Shown here one piece after another: positions 1-5,637 of a DNA stretch of 8,557 nucleotides. Each line of letters starts with the position of its first letter. Positions within the stretch are counted from its first letter, which is position 1. The notes under the pieces were generated by a model. The model did no database searches. It was not told where the DNA came from and was given only the letters and a program-made list of their open reading frames with translations. Made by a program: the position numbers and the translations under genes. This DNA comes from Methanosarcinales archaeon (GTDB lineage: Archaea; Halobacteriota; Methanosarcinia; Methanosarcinales; Methanogasteraceae), in NCBI GenBank assembly GCA_030609345.1, contig JAUWCK010000035.1:1-8557 (forward strand). The letters run 5' to 3'.

Positions 1-76
1 TACAATCCATGCATTCATACTCATTCGGAGTAAGCCTGCTCACATCAACATTGGTAACATCGCCAACACTGCACAT
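1..76 (-). CDS. N-terminal fragment of a small Cys-containing protein (partial, runs off left edge)
   Basis: Reading the minus strand from an ATG at 76-74 gives 25 codons, MCSVGDVTNVDVSRLTPNEY followed by ECMDC, with no stop before the window edge. The start is well supported: a strong Shine-Dalgarno AAGGAGG lies at 90-84 on the minus strand, 7 nt before the ATG, and a TATA-like box lies further upstream (121-130). The C-x2-C pair at residues 22-25 looks like the first half of a zinc ribbon or a similar metal-binding knuckle, but the second pair would be outside the window. The function cannot be named from this fragment. It is divergently arranged with the gene starting at 284. Confidence 0.6.
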   Translation of the reverse strand, partial: MCSVGDVTNVDVSRLTPNEYECMDC

Positions 77-83
77 GGTTTTG

Positions 84-90
84 CCTCCTT
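84..90 (-). promoter_or_regulatory. Shine-Dalgarno site of the leftward gene
   Basis: On the minus strand the sequence reads AAGGAGG, a near-perfect match to the anti-SD end of archaeal 16S rRNA, 7 nt from the ATG at 76. It is the main reason for accepting the short partial reading frame as a real gene. Confidence 0.65.
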
Positions 91-118
91 TCGGTTTGTG
101 TGTTATCTGGGTGTCAGG

Positions 119-136
119 GATTACTTATAACTTCCC
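119..136 (-). promoter_or_regulatory. Archaeal TATA/BRE-like promoter for the leftward gene
   Basis: The minus strand reads GGAAGTTATAAGTAATCC here, with an AT-rich TATA-like core (TTATAAGTAA) at 130-121 and a purine-rich BRE-like flank. A transcript starting about 25 bp further on would have a leader of roughly 20 nt holding the AAGGAGG site. The position fits, but promoters cannot be proven by eye. Confidence 0.45.
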
Positions 137-212
137 CCACATGACATAGGTTTTGAAGAAAGGCAGAGTTCAGCCGGGGGAGTCTTGATCTTTTCCGCTA
201 GCGTGAGTTCGG

Positions 213-236
213 TTCGGAAGTACTGATCACTCCGAA
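213..236. repeat. Imperfect dyad in the divergent intergenic region
   Basis: TTCGGAAGT (213-221) and ACTCCGAA (229-236) pair as an inverted repeat with one bulged base around a 7-nt centre. It lies just upstream of the likely promoter of the gene starting at 284, where an operator could sit. It could also be a chance hairpin. Confidence 0.3.
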
Positions 237-241
237 AGGTT

Positions 242-280
242 GAAATACGTATACTGCAAATAAACTATGCTTTTGGTGAT
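242..280 (+). promoter_or_regulatory. Probable promoter and SD of the 284-2868 operon
   Basis: An AT-rich stretch GAAATACGTATAC (242-254) could serve as BRE/TATA. GGTGAT at 275-280 matches the anti-SD sequence and ends 3 nt before the ATG at 284. The SD supports that start codon. The TATA assignment is weaker, because a start about 25 bp downstream would leave only a short leader. Confidence 0.35.
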
Positions 281-283
281 TAT

Positions 284-898
284 ATGGAGAAAAAAACGTC
301 TTCTAACATAACAAGTACCACTATTGAGGATGACACAGGATATCAGAGCACGCTGGCATTCATCCTTCTCACTGATGTGGTCGATGGCAGCTCTATCTAT
401 GAAGATATGAACCGTCTCAGCGATAATGAGCTTAATGAGAAGATCAAGAATGTGATCAGGTACACATTCCGGAGGCGGGTGCTGGATGAACTGTACGGCG
501 CAGAGGTCGGGTCCGGCGATCTCACAGAGAAATCGGAGGGGTTGTCAGACAAGCGGTGGAATGCTGTTCTAAAGCGGTCAGATCTCAAATGGAGCGAATA
601 TCGTGAGTATGTGTATAAGTTTGAGAAGGATAAGTGCAAAGGATTCTTCGTATCTGACAAAGGGGCAGAAGTGGATATGTTCTTTGCAGAATACACAGAC
701 AAAGTGCATTTCGACAGCGGGGCATTGATATACACAAAGGATGGTAGAAAAATACCGCTCTCGTCCGGTCTTCTGCATCGAATCGATACGATCTTTGAGA
801 TAGGAGAGAAACCTGGAGTATCGCTCACCGAACGGATGAAAAAGAAGAGTTTCGAGGAACATGCGAAGCGTGCCGAACGCGACCTTTATGAGAAATAA
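284..898 (+). CDS. Unrecognised 204-aa charged protein, first gene of an operon with an SMC-like ATPase
   Basis: I do not recognise this protein. It is 204 aa, soluble in appearance, has no signal peptide or membrane segment, and has a single cysteine, so no obvious metal site. Residues 1-22 look disordered (Ser/Thr/Lys rich), residues 40-70 look helical, a mixed segment around 100-170 includes repeated aromatic/charged motifs (WSEYREYVYKFEKDK), and the tail from about 180 is basic and helical (ERMKKKSFEEHAKRAERD). The start has GGTGAT just upstream. The stop lies 17 bp before the next gene, so co-transcription with the SMC-like ATPase is likely. In haloarchaea ASRP genes are often preceded by rdfA, also about 200 aa. 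That is a positional analogy only: the usual RdfA cysteine pairs are not present here. Confidence 0.75.
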   Translation: MEKKTSSNITSTTIEDDTGYQSTLAFILLTDVVDGSSIYEDMNRLSDNELNEKIKNVIRYTFRRRVLDELYGAEVGSGDLTEKSEGLSDKRWNAVLKRSDLKWSEYREYVYKFEKDKCKGFFVSDKGAEVDMFFAEYTDKVHFDSGALIYTKDGRKIPLSSGLLHRIDTIFEIGEKPGVSLTERMKKKSFEEHAKRAERDLYEK

Positions 899-903
899 TT
901 ACA

Positions 904-910
904 TAAGGAG
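904..910 (+). promoter_or_regulatory. Shine-Dalgarno site that favours the second of two adjacent ATGs
   Basis: TAAGGAG ends 2 nt before the ATG at 913 and 5 nt before the ATG at 916. The normal spacing favours initiation at 916, so the SMC-like protein probably begins MKLELQN rather than MMKLELQN. Confidence 0.5.
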
Positions 911-915
911 ATATG

Positions 916-2868
916 ATGAAACTGGAACTACAAAACATTGGTGGATTTGCAGGAGTCCATGAATTCGAACTTAAAAAAGGAATCAACCGCATCAGTGCGC
1001 CGAATGCCAAGGGAAAATCGAGTTTGCTGCGGGGGATACAGTGTCTTGCCAGCGATAATGAAAGCGTATTTAGAGATACCCTAAATGACGACAGCGATGC
1101 CGGTCACGTCAAACTTGGCGATGAGTATATACGCCATCTCAGGCGCGTAAATGATGCAGTGCAAGCAGATCCGACGGATCATACATTCTTCGATGAGCTG
1201 GATCACGACTGGAGGAATGCGGAGAAGATCGCATTCTTCACGCCAAAGAGCAGGGTAGTTCTTGAGATCGATCAGAACGCATTCGATGTGCTCAGGTTTG
1301 TCAACAGTATCAGTGGAGCCGAGGAAATTGAGTCCGATATCCGCCGGAAAGAAGCCCAGTTAGAAGAGAAGAAGAGAGAACTCGAGGAGTACATCGAAAA
1401 TCTCACCACCGCCCAGAAACTCGATGCCGAGGTCGGGACGATGCGGGGCGAGATCCAGAAACTGCAAGGAGAGGTGCAGGAACTGGAGGGGGCGATTGAG
1501 AAAGAGACCGGGACGAGGGATCTCACAAAAGTTGGTGAAGACATCGCCGCTAAGAAGCAGGAGATTCTTGACCTCGAGGAGCGGCTCAGAAGCCGGGAAG
1601 GAGAGGTGAAGCGGTATCAGGACCAATATGAGAAGGCTCGTGCGCTGTATGACCGGCTCGATGAGGATATTGCCGATTTTGAACAGAAATCTGAAGCCGA
1701 AAGTGTCGAAGAGTTCACTGGAAGCCTCCACAAGCATGAACGGAAGAGAAAAGACCTCAAGATTGTGAAGGATATGCTCGACGACCTGCAGGGTGTGGTT
1801 GATAAAGCGTACAAGGTATTCAGCGATTCCGAACGAGCGCCACTGCCAGAGAGTGTGAAGGATGAACCACTCCTCCACAAAGCAAGCGCATTGCTCGGCG
1901 AACCCGGTGAATGTCCGGTATGCCGCGGTGGTGCAGTTCGTAACACGCTCGATGAGAGGCGGAAGGAACTGAAAGACTGCGCTACAGACTTTGCAAAGGC
2001 GATGCGCGGTGAAGAAGAGGAGATGAAAGTCATAAAGGTGGACATCAGGGAACTTCAGGACCGGATCGAGGGAATCAAGGCGAAGAGGCGGGAACGCGAT
2101 AAAGCAAAACATGATTCCAACGACCTTCTCAAAGAACTGGATGACCGGAAAAATCTGCGTGATGGCGTCGATGAGGAGATAGCAGGTAAGGGGCACGAAC
2201 TCGAGATTCTCGAACAGCACTATGCCGATGCTGCAAAGACGGTGCGCACCGAAAGCAGGGAGCAGCTCAACAAAGTGCGGGAAAAGATCGGTGCTTATGA
2301 AAACGAGATCCGGAACAACCAGAATGATATGGACCGGCTCACTCGTGAGATACCCGATTATACGATCGGAGAGTCACTTGAGGACTATGCAACGAAGAAG
2401 CGGTTGGGACTCGATGATCTGCGGCTGAAGATCGAGGAACTGAAGGATGGATGGGAGCACGAGGTATTCGGAGCAGTGGATCTCTTCAATAAAAACATCA
2501 ATGACATCTACAAGGAGATGGGATTCACAACCTTCCGCGACATCAAGATCACAAAGGAGATCATGCGGGGCAGGCTGACCTCGCTCGATGCGGTCGTGGA
2601 ACATGCGAGCGGAAAGAAGCAGTCGCTCTCAAGTCTCAGTAAAGCGGAACAGTTGACGCTCGGTCTTGTCTTCCAGATCTCTGCGAAGGAGAATTACATC
2701 CCCAATTTCCCGTTCTTCGTGATCGATGACAATATGAACACCTTCGATCCGGACAGGTCAAGGTCGATCATGGAGTACCTGTCAGACAAGGCAGAATACG
2801 TTCTCGTCTCCCAGCCAGTATCTCCGAGCGAGCAGGAAGATCTTGCTATCAAGTACGGTTTCAATTAA
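916..2868 (+). CDS. Archaea-specific SMC-related protein (ASRP; coalescin/Sph-like) with zinc hook
   Basis: This is a 650-aa SMC/Rad50-type ATPase. The N-terminal half-domain opens MKLELQNIGGFAGVHEFEL and carries Walker A APNAKGKSS (28-36), followed by an LRR motif near residue 75. Residues about 135-290 and 345-500 are long charged coiled coils that flank a Rad50-like hook GECPVC (C333, C336) at the centre of the chain. The C-terminal half-domain has a signature-like LSSLSKAEQLTLGL (571-584) and Walker B FFVIDDNMNTFD (600-611). The residue after the Walker B Asp (D604) is Asp, not the catalytic Glu of canonical SMC and Rad50. The end (YVLVSQP, then YGFN) replaces the usual H-loop. Layout and length match the ASRP family, whose members include haloarchaeal Sph proteins and Sulfolobus coalescin (ClsN), involved in chromosome organisation. 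No Mre11 gene is adjacent, which argues against Rad50. The start at 916 is chosen on SD spacing; an ATG at 913 would add one residue. Confidence 0.85.
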   Translation: MKLELQNIGGFAGVHEFELKKGINRISAPNAKGKSSLLRGIQCLASDNESVFRDTLNDDSDAGHVKLGDEYIRHLRRVNDAVQADPTDHTFFDELDHDWRNAEKIAFFTPKSRVVLEIDQNAFDVLRFVNSISGAEEIESDIRRKEAQLEEKKRELEEYIENLTTAQKLDAEVGTMRGEIQKLQGEVQELEGAIEKETGTRDLTKVGEDIAAKKQEILDLEERLRSREGEVKRYQDQYEKARALYDRLDEDIADFEQKSEAESVEEFTGSLHKHERKRKDLKIVKDMLDDLQGVVDKAYKVFSDSERAPLPESVKDEPLLHKASALLGEPGECPVCRGGAVRNTLDERRKELKDCATDFAKAMRGEEEEMKVIKVDIRELQDRIEGIKAKRRERDKAKHDSNDLLKELDDRKNLRDGVDEEIAGKGHELEILEQHYADAAKTVRTESREQLNKVREKIGAYENEIRNNQNDMDRLTREIPDYTIGESLEDYATKKRLGLDDLRLKIEELKDGWEHEVFGAVDLFNKNINDIYKEMGFTTFRDIKITKEIMRGRLTSLDAVVEHASGKKQSLSSLSKAEQLTLGLVFQISAKENYIPNFPFFVIDDNMNTFDPDRSRSIMEYLSDKAEYVLVSQPVSPSEQEDLAIKYGFN

Positions 2869-2886
2869 AGACGGTTTCGAGAGGCA

Positions 2887-2926
2887 ATCCCCGAGAGATT
2901 CGGGGATGTTGTTTTTATTTTTTTGT
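2887..2926 (+). terminator. Hairpin plus T-tract terminator of the 284-2868 operon
   Basis: ATCCCCGA (2887-2894) and TCGGGGAT (2900-2907) form a perfect 8-bp stem with a 5-nt loop, followed by a T-rich run (2909-2925, including seven T in a row). It begins 18 bp after the stop codon of the SMC-like gene. Oligo-T tracts end transcription in archaea with or without a hairpin, so this is a good terminator. Confidence 0.75.
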
Positions 2927-2986
2927 AACTACTCAGGTGTATTGATTAATTCCCTGATTGCGATTCTGTGTTTTCTGGAAAGAAAA

Positions 2987-3061
2987 ATAACCGCAGAGCA
3001 CGCGGAGGGCGCAGAGCTTTTTTACCGTTCTCCGCGGTCTCCGCGGTCTCTGCGGTTAAAT
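2987..3061. repeat. Imperfect inverted repeat of CGCAGAG/CGCGGAG units
   Basis: The left arm (2988-3016, starting TAACCGCAGAGCACGCGGAG) and the right arm (3029-3058, ending GGTCTCTGCGGTTA) are close reverse complements around a T-rich loop. TAACCGCAGAG pairs exactly over 11 bp, then CGCGGAG over 7, then CGCAGAG against CGCGGAG with one difference. Each arm is itself about three 9-bp units. It resembles the short CGCAGAG-type intergenic repeats seen dispersed in many bacterial and archaeal genomes. It contains no gene and could fold into a long hairpin in RNA. The rest of 2927-3297 holds no gene that I can support. Confidence 0.65.
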
Positions 3062-3289
3062 TCCCTGTTTGATTCTGGTATGTTCCGAGTCAGTAGTGCC
3101 GGTACAATGAAGTCTTATGATAATGTTTTATGTACCTGGGTAGTTACATTTTTTTAGAATTGTGTGTATGATTAAACCGGAACTGCTGAACATAAGTATG
3201 CAGAGAGGCAAACCTGCGACCATCACCCAGGGGCTGCCAGCGCACACAAACGATTTTGCATGTATTAGCATAAGAGCCGTCCATATCTT

Positions 3290-3297
3290 GATATATC
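3290..3297. promoter_or_regulatory. Palindrome GATATATC abutting the Tfx-like gene start
   Basis: GATATATC is a perfect 8-bp palindrome directly in front of the ATG at 3298, inside CATATCTTGATATATCATG. If the transcript is leaderless, this is the core-promoter/start region, where an autoregulatory protein could bind. Sequence evidence is minimal. Confidence 0.2.
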
Positions 3298-3735
3298 ATG
3301 CAAGCCCAGAATCTTTTGATGGCACTACGCGATACAAATCTCACCGAAAGGCAGATGCTGGTGCTGCGACTGCGGAATGACGGTCGTTCGCAGGAGGAGA
3401 TCGCATCCATGTTGGGCACGACGAAGCAGAACATCTCTGCCATCGAAAAGATGGCGCGGAAGAACATAGCGCGGGCTGAAAATACCATAAAATTTATAAA
3501 AACACTCGATGCACCTGTATGGTTCGAGGTAGCAGTGGGGACGCGCCTTGGCGATCTGGTAGGGATGATCTACAAAAGAGCCGATTCCGAGAACATGGGC
3601 GTGCATGTGCGGTATGACGGAGTTGCGCTTGCATCAAGAATTCGGGATCTCGCTGAGAAGCAGATACGGCACAGGGTGGTGGTGATCGGTTTCGATATCG
3701 GCATAACCGGAAACGGGGATGTGCTGGTGCGATAG
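3298..3735 (+). CDS. Tfx-family HTH transcriptional regulator
   Basis: This 145-aa protein matches the Tfx family. Residues 15-59 form the DNA-binding head, reading LTERQMLVLRLR, then GRSQEEIASMLGTTKQNISA, then IEKMARKNIARA; the helix-turn-helix lies at about 30-52. The rest (about 70-145) is the Tfx C-terminal domain, with VGTRLGDLVGMIYKRAD and the closing VVIGFDIGITGNGDVLVR. The founding member, from Methanothermobacter, binds downstream of the promoter of the molybdenum formylmethanofuran dehydrogenase operon (fmdECB). The target here is unknown. No SD precedes the ATG at 3298 or the in-frame ATG at 3319, so a leaderless transcript is likely. Family proteins usually begin close to the LTERQ motif, so 3319 is a real alternative start. 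The stop is about 80 bp before acetyl-CoA synthetase on the same strand, making that gene a candidate target. Confidence 0.85.
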   Translation: MQAQNLLMALRDTNLTERQMLVLRLRNDGRSQEEIASMLGTTKQNISAIEKMARKNIARAENTIKFIKTLDAPVWFEVAVGTRLGDLVGMIYKRADSENMGVHVRYDGVALASRIRDLAEKQIRHRVVVIGFDIGITGNGDVLVR

Positions 3736-3750
3736 TGATAGTGATAGTGA
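3731..3750. repeat. Short tandem repeat, GATAGT x 3.3
   Basis: GATAGTGATAGTGATAGTGA is a perfect 6-bp tandem repeat that includes the stop codon (TAG, 3733-3735) of the Tfx-like gene. Such a tract may vary in copy number by slippage; any change would fall after the stop codon, so the protein would be unaffected. Confidence 0.7.
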
Positions 3751-3764
3751 TTTTCGAGAACCAA

Positions 3765-3813
3765 AAGCAATAAATGGCACGGCTGGCATATCTATGTAAG
3801 TAACAGTGGGTGA
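3765..3813 (+). promoter_or_regulatory. Probable promoter and SD of acetyl-CoA synthetase
   Basis: AAGCAATAAATGG (3765-3777) is a weak TATA-like element about 45 bp before the start. A transcript beginning near 3797 would carry GGGTGA (3808-3813), which matches the anti-SD sequence and ends 5 nt before the ATG at 3819. The SD is the firmer part of this call. It supports separate expression of acsA, but read-through from the upstream gene is also possible. Confidence 0.35.
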
Positions 3814-3818
3814 ACAAA

Positions 3819-5537
3819 ATGCAAGGATTCATAGAAAAACCAGCAACGATTGTACCGACTCCGAACCTGCAGGACTACGACAAGAAGCATAAAACCTTCC
3901 GGTGGCAGGATGCGTACGAGAAGGTTGAATGGAATGACTCCGACAGGTTAAATGCTGCATGTAGCGCAGTGGACCGACATGCCCGATCATGGCGGAAGGA
4001 TAAGATTGCATTGTACTGGCAGGGGGACGATAAAGCTTCTGAATACACGTTTCGCGAACTCTCCGATCTTTCAAACAGGTTTGCCAATCTTTTAACGTCA
4101 TCCGGCATCGAGAAGGGTGACCGTGTATTCATATTCCTGCCGAGAATTCCTGAACTCTACGTGAGTTTTCTCGGCATCTTAAAGACCGGTGCGATCGCTG
4201 GCACCATGTTCTCTGCATTCGGACCCGAAGGGCTATACGACCGTCTGCATGACAGCGGTGCACGATACCTGATCACCAATTCGGAACTGAAAAGCCGGGT
4301 GTATGAGATAAAAGACGATCTTCCTGACCTCGAACAGATAATCATAGTGGATGAGACCGATGTTCGGGGTGGCGAGATCAGTTACAGGGCAGAGATGGAA
4401 AAAGCATCCGGTACGTTCGATGTTGCGAAGATGAATCCCGATGATCCTGCATTTATGCTGTACACGTCCGGAACCACCGGAAAGCCGAAAGGCGTGGTGC
4501 ACAGGCATCTTGCGATCGTTGCGCAACACGCGACCACCGAATGGGTGCTCGATCTCCATGAGGACGACATCTACTGGTGCACGGCAGACCCGGGCTGGAT
4601 CACGGGGATCTCGTACGGGCTGCTCGGACCGTGGTCGTGCGGCGCATCGATTGTGGTTCATGGCGGGAGATTCGATCCTGAGGCATGGTACTCGATGATC
4701 GAGCAGTACAAGGTAACGGTCTGGTACAGCGCGCCCACCGCTTTTCGGATGCTGATGCGAGCTAGCGATGCGCACAAAAAATACGATCTTGGCAGTCTCA
4801 GGCATATCTGCAGCGTCGGCGAGCCGCTGAATGCCGAGATCGTGTACTGGGGCATCCGGACATTCGGGCTGCCGATCCATGACAACTTCTGGCAGACCGA
4901 GACCGGCGGCATCCTGATCGCCAATTATCCGTCGATGCCGATAAAACCCGGATGGATGGGGAAGCCGATACCAGGGATCACCGCCGCAATCGTCGACGAT
5001 GACGGGGGCGTGGTTCCCCGCGGCACTGAAGGCAATCTCGCGATCACGCCGGAGTTCCCATCGATGATGCTTGAGATCTGGAAGAATCCTGCAAAGTATG
5101 CAGAGTACTTCAAAGCGGGCTGGTATCTCACAGGAGACCGGGCAGTGCAGCACGAGGACGGCTACTTCTTATTCATCGGCAGGACTGACGACGTGATCAA
5201 TACGTCAGGCGAGCGGGTCGGTCCATTCGAGGTGGAATCTGCCTTGATCGAACATCCAGCAATCGTTGAAGCGGGCGTCATCGGAAAGCCAGATCCGCTG
5301 CGCGGCGAGATTATCAAGGCGTTTGTCGTGCTTGCTCCGGACTATGCGCCGACAGACGATCTGAAAGCTGATATCAAGAAGTTTGTGAAGACCAAATTGG
5401 CAGGACATGCGTATCCCCGGGAGTTTGAGGTTGTGGAGACGCTTCCAAAGACAAGAAGCGGCAAGATCGTGCGAAGGATGCTGCGGGCAAAGGAGCTCGG
5501 GCTTCCGGTCGGGGATATATCGATGCTGGAGGAGTGA
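3819..5537 (+). CDS. acsA: Acetyl-CoA synthetase, AMP-forming (short, Bacillus AcsA type)
   Basis: This enzyme makes acetyl-CoA from acetate, ATP and CoA through acetyl-AMP, in the cytoplasm. From the ATG at 3819 it is 572 aa, the same length as Bacillus subtilis AcsA as I recall it, and many blocks read alike (DIYWCTADPGW, VWYSAPTAFRML, TSGERVGPFEVES, EHPAI-EAGVIGKPDP-RGEIIKAF). Motifs in order are the nucleotide loop YTSGTTGKPKG (215-225), FWQTETGG (357-364), the GD motif of A7 (D440), the hinge GRTDDV (454-459), and PKTRSGKI with the A10 catalytic lysine at K549. That lysine is also the usual site of control by acetylation. The Trp before QTE (W358) closes the acyl pocket in acetate-specific enzymes, so acetate is the likely substrate, though propionate cannot be excluded. 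A GTG at 3810 would overlap the SD and is less likely. A Tfx-like regulator lies directly upstream. Confidence 0.92.
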   Translation: MQGFIEKPATIVPTPNLQDYDKKHKTFRWQDAYEKVEWNDSDRLNAACSAVDRHARSWRKDKIALYWQGDDKASEYTFRELSDLSNRFANLLTSSGIEKGDRVFIFLPRIPELYVSFLGILKTGAIAGTMFSAFGPEGLYDRLHDSGARYLITNSELKSRVYEIKDDLPDLEQIIIVDETDVRGGEISYRAEMEKASGTFDVAKMNPDDPAFMLYTSGTTGKPKGVVHRHLAIVAQHATTEWVLDLHEDDIYWCTADPGWITGISYGLLGPWSCGASIVVHGGRFDPEAWYSMIEQYKVTVWYSAPTAFRMLMRASDAHKKYDLGSLRHICSVGEPLNAEIVYWGIRTFGLPIHDNFWQTETGGILIANYPSMPIKPGWMGKPIPGITAAIVDDDGGVVPRGTEGNLAITPEFPSMMLEIWKNPAKYAEYFKAGWYLTGDRAVQHEDGYFLFIGRTDDVINTSGERVGPFEVESALIEHPAIVEAGVIGKPDPLRGEIIKAFVVLAPDYAPTDDLKADIKKFVKTKLAGHAYPREFEVVETLPKTRSGKIVRRMLRAKELGLPVGDISMLEE

Positions 5538-5559
5538 GGGGTAAGTAGGGGGCGAGGGG
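5538..5559 (+). other. G-run cluster after acsA
   Basis: Three runs of four to five G (5538-5541, 5548-5552, 5556-5559) sit directly after the acsA stop codon, preceded by GGAGGAG. The tract overlaps the transcript 3' end and might form a G-quadruplex in RNA or the coding DNA strand, but the fourth run is only GG. No conventional hairpin terminator is visible here. Confidence 0.25.
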
Positions 5560-5602
5560 TGTGCATTACGTTTCAATAATTACAAATAACCCTTACAAGC
5601 CA

Positions 5603-5637
5603 AGAAGTTTAAGTATTACAAAAATGTATTACATTTC
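5603..5637 (+). promoter_or_regulatory. Leaderless promoter with repeated GTATTACA over the start of the three-gene cassette
   Basis: GAAGTTTAAGTAT (5604-5616) reads as BRE plus TATA box, centred about 26 bp before the ATG at 5638, which is the spacing expected if transcription starts at the ATG. No SD precedes that ATG, which agrees with a leaderless message. The octamer GTATTACA occurs twice, at 5613-5620 and 5626-5633, 13 bp apart. The second copy is part of the palindrome TGTATTACA. Further ATTACA copies lie upstream, at 5579-5584 for example. The repeats overlap the TATA box and start, a suitable place for a repressor. Promoter: reasonable; operator: speculative. Confidence 0.45.

Noticed and set aside
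1360..2220. A 286-codon open frame on the minus strand inside the SMC-like gene
   Set aside because: It is a shadow of the coiled-coil coding region: its product is a leucine/phenylalanine-rich complement of Glu/Lys codons with no recognisable domain, while the plus-strand protein has clear Walker motifs and hook.
916..2868. Rad50 identity for the SMC-like protein
   Set aside because: It has a zinc hook, but at 650 aa it is shorter than typical Rad50 (about 850-900 aa), lacks the LSGGE signature and catalytic Glu, and has no adjacent mre11, herA or nurA.
2843..3157. A 104-codon open frame overlapping the end of the SMC-like gene
   Set aside because: It runs through the terminator hairpin and the CGCAGAG repeat, encodes repeat-derived Arg/Ser/Pro runs, and has no SD.
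2927..3297. tRNA, small RNA gene or transposase remnant in the large intergenic gap
   Set aside because: No cloverleaf, no conserved RNA motif and no transposase-like peptide could be found; only the terminator, the inverted repeat and weak promoter-like stretches are supported.
3731..3750. GATAGT repeats as a CRISPR-like or phase-variation tract
   Set aside because: It is only 3.3 perfect 6-bp units without spacers, located at and after a stop codon, so it cannot switch a reading frame of either neighbour.
3810..3812. GTG as the acsA start
   Set aside because: It falls inside the GGGTGA Shine-Dalgarno; the ATG at 3819 has proper spacing and gives the 572-aa length of Bacillus-type AcsA.
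4233..5153. A 306-codon open frame on the minus strand inside acsA
   Set aside because: It lies opposite highly conserved acetyl-CoA synthetase sequence, its product has low-complexity Arg/His/Pro content, and no start signals support it.
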